DNA from: JBBQED01 sp038320345
GTDB taxonomy: Bacteria > Bacteroidota > Bacteroidia > AKYH767-A > OLB10
Assembly: GCA_038320345.1 (NCBI GenBank)
Contig: JBBQED010000003.1
Location: 124,001 to 188,000 of the forward strand
DNA: 64,000 bases
Direction of reading: 5' to 3'
Shown: positions 39,021 through 46,509 of the stretch, piece after piece
Layout: every line of letters begins with the position of its first letter
How positions within the stretch are numbered: position 1 is the first letter of the stretch
Translations under genes and position numbers: made by a program
The notes under the pieces: generated by a model
Told to the model about the DNA's origin: nothing
The model's database searches: none
What the model saw: the letters and a program-made list of their open reading frames with translations, nothing else

Positions 39021-39748
39021 AAAAAGGTTGGGAAATAAAAAAATTAGGAGAAGTCTGTCGTTTTATAAATGGTCGAGCGTACTCCCAACATGAATTACTA
39101 AAAGAAGGAAAATATCCAGTTTTACGAGTTGGAAATTTTTATACTAATAGAGATTGGTATTATTCTGATTTGGAATTAGCAAAGGACAAATATTGTGACA
39201 ATGGAGATTTATTATATGCTTGGTCTGCGTCATTTGGCCCAAGAATTTGGGATGGAGAAAAGGTTATTTATCATTATCATATTTGGAAAGTAGAGCCAAA
39301 TGAAAAGCTAATTAGAAAGGATTTTTTATTTCAATTATTAGAGTGGGATACTGAAGCACTTAAAACTGCACATGGAACTGGAACGACTATGATGCATGTT
39401 GGAAAAGGTTCAATTGAAAACAGACTAATCCCCCTTCCACCACTCCCCGAACAACAACGCATCGTAGCCATCTTAGACGAAGCCTTTGCTGCCATAGCCA
39501 ATGCAAAAGCCAATGCCCAACAAAACCTACAAAACGCCAAAGAACTTTTTGAAAGTTATTTGCAAGGGGTGTTTGAGAATGGAAATTGGGAAAAGGTGAA
39601 GTTATCAGAGTTAGCAAAAGATATTACAGATGGTGACCATATGCCACCACCAAAATCAAATGAAGGTTTACCATTTATAACTATTTCAAGCATTAATAAA
39701 CAAAGTCGTCAAATTGATTTTTCAGATACATTCAAAGTTCCAAAATAA
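39017..39748 (+). CDS. hsdS: Type I restriction specificity subunit HsdS, N-terminal part (ends at internal nonsense codon)
   Basis: 243 residues: first target-recognition domain (KKGWEIKKLGEVCRFINGRAYS...), the central conserved helix (PPLPEQQRIVAILDEAFAAI, AKELFESYLQGVF), and the start of the second domain, stopping at TAA 39746-39748 after FKVPK. The same reading frame continues after the stop with YFDKLKENRKPKKGDVLYTVTG, so a single base change (probably a Glu codon to TAA) broke a subunit of about 402 residues. Half-size HsdS proteins can act as dimers in some systems, so activity with altered specificity is not excluded. Confidence 0.85.
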   Translation: MKKGWEIKKLGEVCRFINGRAYSQHELLKEGKYPVLRVGNFYTNRDWYYSDLELAKDKYCDNGDLLYAWSASFGPRIWDGEKVIYHYHIWKVEPNEKLIRKDFLFQLLEWDTEALKTAHGTGTTMMHVGKGSIENRLIPLPPLPEQQRIVAILDEAFAAIANAKANAQQNLQNAKELFESYLQGVFENGNWEKVKLSELAKDITDGDHMPPPKSNEGLPFITISSINKQSRQIDFSDTFKVPK

Positions 39749-39793
39749 TATTTTGACAAATTAAAAGAAAACAGAAAGCCAAAAAAAGGCGAT

Positions 39794-40225
39794 GTGTTAT
39801 ATACAGTTACAGGTTCTTATGGTATTCCAGTTTTAATTGAAAATGATTTTGAATTTTGTTTTCAACGACACATTGGTTTAATCAGACCAAAGGAAAACAT
39901 AATTAGTAAATGGCTTTACTATTGGATTTTATCACCCAACGCATTTTTTCAAGCAAATGACACAGCAACTGGCACAGCACAAAAAACAGTTTCATTAACA
40001 GCGTTAAGAAACTTTGTTCTTCCAAAAATGACATTAGAAGAACAACAAACCATCGTCAAAAAATTAGATGACCTTTCTACCCAAACCAAAAAATTAGAAG
40101 CCATCTACCAACAAAAAATAAATGATTTAGAGGAGTTGAAAAAGAGTGTATTGCAAAAGGCGTTTAGTGGAGAATTAAAAACCGAAAAGTCCCGTAGGGA
40201 CAACCTTATGGTAGAAAATAAATAA
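39794..40225 (+). pseudogene. HsdS C-terminal part, separated by the nonsense codon
   Basis: 143 residues in the same frame as the N-terminal part: second target-recognition domain (LYTVTGSYGIPVLI, FQRHIGLIRP, TGTAQKTVSLTALRNFVLP) and the distal conserved helix (EEQQTIVKKLDDLSTQTKKLEAIYQQ, LKKSVLQKAFSGELK). The first ATG after the stop is at 39794, but independent translation is doubtful. The last dozen codons (KTEKSRRDNLMVENK) are encoded by the first REP-like hairpin unit, so the original C-terminus has been replaced by repeat sequence. Confidence 0.75.
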
Positions 40226-40328
40226 TAAAACAAAACAAAGTCCCAGAGGGACGACCTTATGGTAGCAAAATAGGGACAACCGTATGGTAGAAAATGAATA
40301 ATAAAACAAAACAAAGTCCCGGAGGGAC
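40189..40328. repeat. Three REP-like hairpin units 5' of the RAYT transposase
   Basis: Palindromes GTCCC-gta-GGGAC (40189-40201), GTCCC-aga-GGGAC (40240-40252) and GTCCC-gga-GGGAC (40316-40328), each followed by [ag]ACCTTAT; the first two continue as ggtag. An AT-rich spacer (aataataaaacaaaacaaa) recurs, and a partial unit (tagggacaaccgtatggtag) lies near 40271. They are in inverted orientation relative to the hairpins of the 95-bp array downstream. Confidence 0.75.
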
Positions 40329-40339
40329 GACCTTATAAA

Positions 40340-40801
40340 ATGGCAAACACCTATTCACAAATCAATATCCATTGTGTTTTTGCGGTAAAAGGGCGTGAAA
40401 ATATCATCACTAAAATATTTCGTGATGATTTGCATAAATATATGTCTGGCATTTTACGAAACGACAATGCCTATCCTTTGGCGGTGGGAGGATGGAAGGA
40501 CCACGTTCATGTGTTTTTTGAACTAAACCCAAATTTAAAAATCGCTGATATTATGCGAATGCTAAAAGCTACCTCATCGAAATGGATTAACGACAACAAA
40601 AAGGTAAAAGGAAGATTTCAGTGGCAAGAAGGATATGGAGCGTTTTCTTATTCTCGTTCACAACGAAATGATGTGATAAATTACATTATGACACAGGAAG
40701 AACATCACAGTAAAAAAACTTTTAGAGAAGAATATTTAGATTTGTTGAAGAAATTTGAAATAGAATTTAAAGACGAGTATTTGTTTGAATTTTATGAATA
40801 A
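40340..40801 (+). CDS. IS200-like/REP-associated tyrosine transposase (RAYT, TnpA-like)
   Basis: 153 residues. HUH motif HVH at residues 55-57 (GGWKDHVHVFFEL) and a candidate nucleophile Tyr115 with Gln119 (NYIMTQEEHH) define the Y1 transposase fold that cuts single-stranded DNA at hairpins. Family conserved SYSQINIHCVFAVKGRE-like N-terminus and FQWQEGYGAFSYS are present. Flanked on both sides by GTCCC-NNN-GGGAC hairpins and without a TnpB partner, so it is more like a RAYT than an autonomous IS200. It separates hsdS from hsdR. Confidence 0.85.
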   Translation: MANTYSQINIHCVFAVKGRENIITKIFRDDLHKYMSGILRNDNAYPLAVGGWKDHVHVFFELNPNLKIADIMRMLKATSSKWINDNKKVKGRFQWQEGYGAFSYSRSQRNDVINYIMTQEEHHSKKTFREEYLDLLKKFEIEFKDEYLFEFYE

Positions 40802-40819
40802 ACGAATGGAGCAAATAAA

Positions 40820-41953
40820 GGGTCGTCCCAATGTGACTGTAAGAAAAGCATTGATGATACTATTACCAAAAGACTGTCCCGCTGGGACTTAATATTATGA
40901 ACGAAGCAAAGAAAGGGTCGTCCCAATGGGACTTTAAGAAAAGCATTGATGATACTATTACCAAAAGACCGTCCCGCTGGGACTTAATATTATGAACGAA
41001 GCAAAGAAAGGGTCGTCCTGATGGGACTTTAAGAAAAGTATTGATGATACTATTACCAAAAGACCGTCCCGCTGGGACTTAATATTATGAACGAAGCAAA
41101 GAAAGGGTCGTCCTAATGGGACTGTAAGAAAAGCATTGATGATACTATTACCAAAAGACCGACCCGCTGGGACTTAATATTATGAACGAAGCAAATAAAG
41201 GGTCGTCCCAATGGGACTTTAAGAAAAGCATTGATGATACTATTACCAAAAGACTGTCCCGCTGGGACTTAATATTATGAACGAAGCAAAGAAAGGGTCG
41301 TCCCAATGGGACTTTAAGAAAAGCATTGATAATACTTTTACCAAAAGACCGTCCCGCTTGGACTTAATATTATGAACGAAGCAAATAAAGGGTCGTCCCA
41401 GTGGGACTTTAAGAAAAGCATTGATGATACTATTACCAAAAGACCGACCCGCTGGGACTTAATATTATGAACCAAGCAAAGAAAGGGTCGTCCCAATGGG
41501 ACTTTAAGAAAAGCATTGATGATACTATTACCAAAAGACTGTCCCGCTGGGACTTAATATTATGAACGAAGCAAATAAAGGGTCGTCCCAATGGGACTTT
41601 AAGAAAAGCATTGATGATACTATTACCAAAAGACCGTCCCGCTGGGACTTAATATTATGAACGAAGCAAAGAATGGGTCGTCCCAATGGGACTTTAAGAA
41701 AAGCATTGATGATACTATTACCAAAAGACCGTCCCGCTGGGATTTAATATTATGAACGAAGCAAAGAAAGGGTCGGCCCAATGGGACTTTAAGAAAAGCA
41801 TTGATGATACTATTACCAAAAGATCGTCCCGCTGGGACTTAATATTATGAACGAAGCAAAGAATGGGTCGGCCCAATGGGACTTTAAGAAAAGCATTGAT
41901 GATACTATTACCAAAAGACCGTCCCGCTGGGACTTAATATTATGAACGAAGCA
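40820..41953. repeat. Tandem array of twelve 95-bp units, running into the hsdR start codon
   Basis: Units begin (GGGTCG) at 40820, 40915, 41010, 41105, 41200, 41295, 41390, 41485, 41580, 41675, 41770 and 41865, exactly 95 bases apart. Each has two hairpins, GTCC[CT]-NNN-GGGAC (loop mostly aat) and GTCCC-gct-GGGAC, and ends TTAATATTATGAACGAAGCA. That last part equals the start of hsdR (ATG 41942), which forms the end of unit 12. Units differ by a few substitutions but never by length. Individual hairpins are damaged in units 4 and 7 (GACCC; GCTTGGAC). Confidence 0.95.
40897..41945 (+). other. Chain of overlapping 32-codon ORFs in the repeat array
   Basis: Each unit's ATG (40897, then every 95 bases to 41847) opens a 32-codon ORF, consensus peptide MNEAKKGSSQWDFKK followed by SIDDTITKRPSRWDLIL, ending TGA inside the next ATGA. 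The stop of the eleventh overlaps the hsdR ATG. Nine of eleven ORFs are open; those starting at 40992 and 41087 have TGA or TAA at the Gln codon. Whether any is translated is unknown. Confidence 0.45.
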
Positions 41954-44278
41954 GAAACCCGTGCAGAACTCATAGATCCCAAGCTAAAAGCTTGTGGTTG
42001 GGGCGTTGTAGAAGGTTCTAAAATCCTTCGTGAATACAACATTACCGCAGGCAAAATACAAACAGGTGGTGTAAGAGCAAAAAAACTAACTGCCGATTAT
42101 GTGTTGGTTTACAAAGGCATTAAACTGGCAATAGTAGAAGCCAAAAGCGATGATTTAGGCGTAGGCGAAGGTGTGGCACAAGCAAAACAATATGCAGATA
42201 AACTAAAATTAGAAACCACATACAGCACCAACGGAAAAGAAATTTACAGCATCTGTATGAAAACAGGTGCAGAAGGTTTGGTAGCAGACTATTTAACACC
42301 CGAACAACTTTGGAATAAAACCTTTGCCGTTCAAAATAAATGGAGAGAAAAATTTTCTGCCATTCCGTTTGAAGATATTGGTGGCACAAAAGGAGCAAGA
42401 TATTATCAGGAAATTGCAGTAAACAATACCTTAGAAGCCGTAGCTAATAATGCGGAACGCATTTTATTAACGCTTGCCACAGGCACAGGAAAAACATTTA
42501 TTGCGTTTCAAATTGCATGGAAACTATTTCAAACTCGTTGGAACTTAAAGCGTGATGGAAGCCGCAGACCACGCATATTATTTCTAGCAGATAGAAACAT
42601 ATTAGCTGATCAAGCTTTTAATGCATTTTCAGCATTTGCCGACGATGCTTTAGTAAGAATTAAACCAAGCGAAGTAAAGAAAGACGGAAGAGTACCCACC
42701 AACGGAAGTATCTTCTTTACGATCTTTCAAACTTTTATGAGTGGCACAGACAAAGAGGGAAATCCAAAACCGAATTTTGGTCAATACCCAGCCGACTATT
42801 TTGATTTTATAATTATTGACGAGTGCCACCGAGGAGGAGCAAACGATGAAGGAAACTGGAGAGGCATTTTAGAATATTTTTCGCCGGCCGTTCAGTTGGG
42901 TTTAACTGCCACACCCAAACGGAAAGACAATGTAGATACTTACAAGTACTTTGGTGAACCCGTTTATATTTATTCCCTGAAAGAAGGCATTAATGACGGT
43001 TTCCTAACACCATTCAAAGTAAAACGAATTCAGACTACGCTTGATGATTATATGTTTACGAGCGATGATCAAATAATAGAAGGCGAAATTGAAGTCGGAA
43101 AACTTTACAAAGAACCCGACTTCAATAAAATTATAGAAATAAAAGCAAGAGAGGCAAAACGCGTTCAAATTTATATGGACGAAGCCAATCAAAAAGAAAA
43201 GGCAATTATATTTTGCGCTACACAAGACCATGCAGCGGCAGTGCGTGACCTGGTGAATCAGTTTAAAAGTTCAACAGATACAAATTATTGTGTTCGTGTT
43301 ACGGCAAATGATGGAGTATTGGGCGAACAGTTTTTAAGAGAGTTCCAAGACAACGAAAAAACTATACCAACTATATTAACTACATCGCAAAAACTTTCAA
43401 CCGGAGTAGATGCGAGAAATATACGCAATATCGTTTTAATGCGTCCAGTAAATTCAATGATTGAGTTCAAACAAATTGTTGGTCGAGGGACTCGTTTGTT
43501 TGATGGCAAAGATTTCTTTACTATTTACGATTTCGTAAACGCCTTTCATCACTTTGCCGACCCTGAATGGGATGGTGAACCCTTGGAGCCTGTAGAACCT
43601 CCAAAATCTCCCGACGTTGGGGAACCACCAACACCACCTTATCCACCTAAAGAGAGAAAGGAAGATGGAGAAAGAGGCGAAAAACGGAAGCGAATAAAAA
43701 TAAAATTACGTGATGGAAAGGAAAGAGAAATACAATCCATGATTTCAACTTCTTTTTGGAGTGCTGATGGGATACCTATTTCGGCTGAAGAATTTTTGAA
43801 TAATTTGTTTGGTGAATTACCAAACCTTTTCAAAAACGAAGAGGAGTTACGAACACTTTGGAGCAATCCGCTAACTAGAAGAACACTTCTAGATAAACTG
43901 GACGAAGCAGGTTTTGGAAAAGAAGAACTTAACACCTTACAAAAGCTAATTGACGCTGAAAAAAGCGACTTGTTTGATGTATTGGAATATGTATTTAACA
44001 GTGACACAAAACCCATGACAAGAGAAGCAAGAGTTGCCGCAGCCCAAGCTACGATTTTTGCCTTGCTTGACAACAAGCAAAAGGAGTTTATAGAATTTGT
44101 TTTAAGCAAATATATTGAAACAGGAGTTGAAGAACTTGACCAAGAAAAACTCCCAATCTTGTTGACCAACAAATATCAGTCGCTAGAAGATGCAAAAGAA
44201 ATTTTAGGAGATGTTGCCAATATTAGCAAACTATTTATAGAATTTCAACAGCATTTATACAATCAAAAAGTAGCCTAA
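41942..44278 (+). CDS. hsdR: Type I restriction endonuclease subunit R
   Basis: 778 residues, similar to the EcoEI-type R subunits. N-terminal nuclease domain with the PD-(D/E)XK pattern D52...E66-A-K68 (ADYVLVYKGIKLAIVEAK). SF2 translocase: Walker A ATGTGKT at 179-185, DECH box at 293-296, GLTATPKR, and motif VI VGRGTRLFDGKD. The C-terminal helical region (after a Pro-rich linker) docks to HsdM. It cuts unmodified DNA after translocation. The start MNEAETRAELIDPKL is standard for the family and is the sequence copied into the upstream repeat array. Complete. Confidence 0.93.
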   Translation: MNEAETRAELIDPKLKACGWGVVEGSKILREYNITAGKIQTGGVRAKKLTADYVLVYKGIKLAIVEAKSDDLGVGEGVAQAKQYADKLKLETTYSTNGKEIYSICMKTGAEGLVADYLTPEQLWNKTFAVQNKWREKFSAIPFEDIGGTKGARYYQEIAVNNTLEAVANNAERILLTLATGTGKTFIAFQIAWKLFQTRWNLKRDGSRRPRILFLADRNILADQAFNAFSAFADDALVRIKPSEVKKDGRVPTNGSIFFTIFQTFMSGTDKEGNPKPNFGQYPADYFDFIIIDECHRGGANDEGNWRGILEYFSPAVQLGLTATPKRKDNVDTYKYFGEPVYIYSLKEGINDGFLTPFKVKRIQTTLDDYMFTSDDQIIEGEIEVGKLYKEPDFNKIIEIKAREAKRVQIYMDEANQKEKAIIFCATQDHAAAVRDLVNQFKSSTDTNYCVRVTANDGVLGEQFLREFQDNEKTIPTILTTSQKLSTGVDARNIRNIVLMRPVNSMIEFKQIVGRGTRLFDGKDFFTIYDFVNAFHHFADPEWDGEPLEPVEPPKSPDVGEPPTPPYPPKERKEDGERGEKRKRIKIKLRDGKEREIQSMISTSFWSADGIPISAEEFLNNLFGELPNLFKNEEELRTLWSNPLTRRTLLDKLDEAGFGKEELNTLQKLIDAEKSDLFDVLEYVFNSDTKPMTREARVAAAQATIFALLDNKQKEFIEFVLSKYIETGVEELDQEKLPILLTNKYQSLEDAKEILGDVANISKLFIEFQQHLYNQKVA

Positions 44279-44715
44279 TATCAGAACACAATAAAGCAAC
44301 TTTCCCAGTAGATAGGAACTTCACCAATTAAGCAACGATTTAAAGTTCTAATCACTCCCCTAGTTCATTTTAAACCAACGTTCTAATATCTACCTTCGAT
44401 CTTGTTAGCTGGAGATTCCGGACCATTTTTACCCCCTCATTCCGGCGCAAATTGACCGCCTTATTCAGGTTATGGTGCACTACCCGTTCCTGTGTTGCGT
44501 GGCCCTCTAAAAAGAACTTTCACTTCGGAGTGGTTATTCCTATGAAGTTCTCCTCCTATTCCGGTGCAAAGTGACACCCAAGACAAGCAATGCAAGTCCA
44601 CCAAGTAAAACTCCACCTGCCCATTTTTCTGCATTAGCACTTTTGCGTTAGTTATGACAAGCACTGTTTGTATAGGTCTGAAATTTTTAACTAGTAGGTT
44701 TGTATCTCTTCCCTC
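44279..44715. other. Intergenic region with degraded mobile-element sequence
   Basis: No intact gene. It holds an IS21-like end remnant (44415-44576). To its right on the minus strand is a fragment of a membrane protein, SANAEKWAGGVLLGGLALLVLG, which is cut off exactly at the remnant's end. Confidence 0.4.
44415..44576. mobile_element. IS21-like terminal remnant
   Basis: Repeats ATTCCGGTGCAAAGTGAC (44558-44575), ATTCCGGCGCAAATTGAC (44439-44456) and a weaker ATTCCGGACCATTTTTAC (44415-44432) lie in the same orientation. On the minus strand the outermost reads TGTCACTTTGCACCGGAAT, a sequence type I associate with ends of Bacteroidota IS21-family elements, which carry multiple internal terminal repeats. 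No istA or istB remains. Identification is from memory of the family and is moderate. Confidence 0.4.
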
Positions 44716-44958
44716 TTAAATTTCGTTAAGCCCTATTTCAATTACTTTCAACGGAGTATTGGAACATTTCTCATTGTAGATATTTAAAGGTTTTCTCTTT
44801 ACAAATTTTGCCTGTGTAGTAATTTGTGCTGCACCAAAATGATAATAGTGGTCGAGAAAGTATCCTATGTCATAACTATCTACACAAAGAAAAATCCCTA
44901 ATTGTTTTACTTGCGAAATAGTTCCAATTTTGTAGCGGCAATAAACTTTGCCGCTGTT
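44716..44958 (-). pseudogene. Unrecognised gene fragment lacking a start codon
   Basis: 81 codons open on the minus strand from a stop to TAA at 44718-44716, with coding-like composition (segments KVYCRYKIGTISQVKQLG, DSYDIGYFLDHYYHFGAAQ, NTPLKVIEIGLNEI) but no ATG, GTG or plausible upstream exon. It looks like the 3' end of a gene whose 5' part has been lost, in a region containing other debris. Confidence 0.35.
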
Positions 44959-45040
44959 TTATTTAAGTAAATTGTAAAAATACTTCCATCATTTTATACA
45001 ACTTTAACATGATCTTAATAGCGGAAGAAAGTTTTCATGA

Positions 45041-45247
45041 TTATCTTTTTCTTCTACTGTATGGCGTTTGATTAGTGGGATGCAGAGAAATATTTTCCTG
45101 ACATGCTTTTGAATAAATTGCAGGTCCACTTCTTTTTAGTTGATAAGCAATTAAGCCAGTCGGAGTATTTCCAACAGCTAATTTTTCCAGCTTCTTCAAG
45201 TTAGCATCTGACAATGTTTTACTTGAATTTGGAAATTTTTCATTTTG
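45041..45247 (-). pseudogene. Remnant of a small conserved Bacteroidota protein
   Basis: 68 codons ending TAA at 45043-45041, with segments LSDANLKKLEKLAVGNTPTG, LIAYQLKRSGPAIYSKA and SLHPTNQTPYSRRKR. This matches, from memory, a family of short (about 60-residue) basic helix-turn-helix-like proteins common in Bacteroidota ending in SLKPTNQSPYxRxK. No in-frame ATG is present, so it is probably broken at the 5' end. Function of the family is unknown to me. Confidence 0.4.
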
Positions 45248-45251
45248 CTAG

Positions 45252-45596
45252 TTATTTAAAGTTGTTTAATATTCTTTGTTTGCCCTCATTTTCTTTCTCG
45301 TTCTTATGATAAAGTTCAATGAATGTTATTTTTTGTTCTTCTTCAAAGTAAGCATAAATTAATCTCAACCCCGAATTTACTCCTTGACCTTTTAATGCTT
45401 TACAGGCAATCTTCTTTACTTTAATGACATAGGTTTCCAAACCCAAATTGTCAATACGAAAACTAAACGGTGGTCTTTCTTGTGGAATTACTTCCAACAC
45501 ATTTTTCACCACTTCCAAATCTTCGTTTAAGGTTCTGTATTTTTTCAAAAGGTTTTTCAATTCCCTCTTAAATTCTATAAGTTCATCAAAGGTCAT
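45252..45596 (-). CDS. RelE/ParE-like toxin of a Panacea-type toxin-antitoxin pair
   Basis: 114 residues. FKRELKNLLKKYRTLNEDLEVV near the start and SGLRLIYAYFEEEQKITFIELYHKNEKENE near the end follow the beta-alpha pattern of RelE/ParE-superfamily toxins, with the typical LYHKNEKE final strand. It overlaps the antitoxin gene by four bases (stop TGA within ATGA), so the toxin is translated after and coupled to the antitoxin. Its target (ribosome-dependent mRNA cleavage or gyrase) cannot be told from sequence. Confidence 0.75.
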   Translation of the reverse strand: MTFDELIEFKRELKNLLKKYRTLNEDLEVVKNVLEVIPQERPPFSFRIDNLGLETYVIKVKKIACKALKGQGVNSGLRLIYAYFEEEQKITFIELYHKNEKENEGKQRILNNFK

Positions 45597-46396
45597 TGTT
45601 GTTCAATTTCGTCACCATAGTTTCTTACAGAGAAAGGAGCATCTCTGTAAAAAGCTAATTCATAATTTATTTCTTCTCCTTCTTTAGACGCTAACCAAGG
45701 CATATCCTTATGAGAATAATTACTAATGGCAGCAGCACTCCAATCACTCATTTGCTGAATCACACTATCAATTACATCTTTCTCACTTGCTTTCAATTCC
45801 GTTAAATCGGCTTTCACTAAAGGCAAGTAACGCATTTGCGGATAACCATGATATTCGGATTTTACTCTTTGTAACTGGCCCTTATCAATCATTTGCAAAA
45901 CGATTGTATCTAATTTTTGTGGAACTGGACCATAAGGCAACTTGCGATATTTTGCACCAGTCAAATGTTCTTCATACAATTCATAGTAGTTGAAATCAGA
46001 AAAATAAAGCAACTTGTAAAGGACTGTTTCCCCAACATTTGGCTTACCTGCACAGCGTTCAAGAATATACAACAGGACATTTTTAAACTTATTGGCTTGC
46101 AGTGTTGGCACAGAAATACGTTCTTCTTCTTTCTTAGCTCTTTTCTCTTCTTTTCTATCAACATCTTGACTTGTGGAGAAATCCTTAGACATAAAATCAT
46201 CCAAAGAAAATTCTAAAACCAATGACATTTTTTGCAATTCAAGAATATCCACGCTTCTGTTTCCCAACTCAATTTGAGCCAATGAAGGTCTGGAAATTTT
46301 GACACTTTTAGCCAAATCTTCCTGCGACAACCCCTTCATTTTACGAAGTTCAGTTATCCTCTGACCTATTTGCTTTTGTGACAATTTTATATTCAT
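45593..46396 (-). CDS. XRE-HTH plus Panacea (DUF4065/SocA-like) antitoxin
   Basis: 267 residues. Residues about 9-62 form an XRE helix-turn-helix (IGQRITELRKMKGLSQEDLAKSVKISRPSLAQIELGNR). A charged linker follows, then a Panacea/DUF4065 domain (about 107-225: VLLYILERCAGKPNVGETVLYKLLYFSDFNYYELYEEHLTGAKYRKLPYGPVPQ). Panacea domains are known as promiscuous antitoxin modules (PanA of PanAT pairs). The HTH should give autoregulation; two matching operators lie upstream. First gene of the pair. Confidence 0.85.
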   Translation of the reverse strand: MNIKLSQKQIGQRITELRKMKGLSQEDLAKSVKISRPSLAQIELGNRSVDILELQKMSLVLEFSLDDFMSKDFSTSQDVDRKEEKRAKKEEERISVPTLQANKFKNVLLYILERCAGKPNVGETVLYKLLYFSDFNYYELYEEHLTGAKYRKLPYGPVPQKLDTIVLQMIDKGQLQRVKSEYHGYPQMRYLPLVKADLTELKASEKDVIDSVIQQMSDWSAAAISNYSHKDMPWLASKEGEEINYELAFYRDAPFSVRNYGDEIEQQ

Positions 46397-46425
46397 ATCA
46401 ATTTATGTTTCGCTTAAAAACAGAA

Positions 46426-46453
46426 CAAAGATAAGTATTGTTTCAATATCAAA
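46426..46453 (-). promoter_or_regulatory. Promoter of the toxin-antitoxin operon
   Basis: On the minus strand, TTTG (46453-46450), 16 bases, then TATCTTTG (46433-46426), resembling the Bacteroidota -33/-7 pattern with a somewhat short spacer; the ATG is 30 bases downstream. It overlaps the first operator. Confidence 0.4.
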
Positions 46454-46478
46454 CAATTTTTTGTTTCAAATTAAAACA
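46437..46478. promoter_or_regulatory. Two tandem inverted-repeat operators upstream of the Panacea antitoxin
   Basis: ATTGTTT-CAATATC-AAACAAT (46437-46457) and TGTTT-CAAATTA-AAACA (46462-46478) share the geometry TGTTT-N7-AAACA, with centres 23 bases apart. The first overlaps the promoter spacer, as expected for binding by the XRE domain and autorepression. Confidence 0.5.
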
Positions 46479-46509
46479 TTTATTCCATTATACAAATTGA
46501 GAACAGACC

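Noticed and set aside
40340..40801. Complete IS200/IS605 insertion sequence
   Set aside because: No TnpB and no single pair of subterminal hairpins bound the gene; the hairpins are multiple REP-like units on both sides, so RAYT fits better.
40820..41953. CRISPR array
   Set aside because: The whole 95-base unit is repeated with only scattered substitutions; there are no unique spacers, no short constant repeat, and no cas genes nearby.
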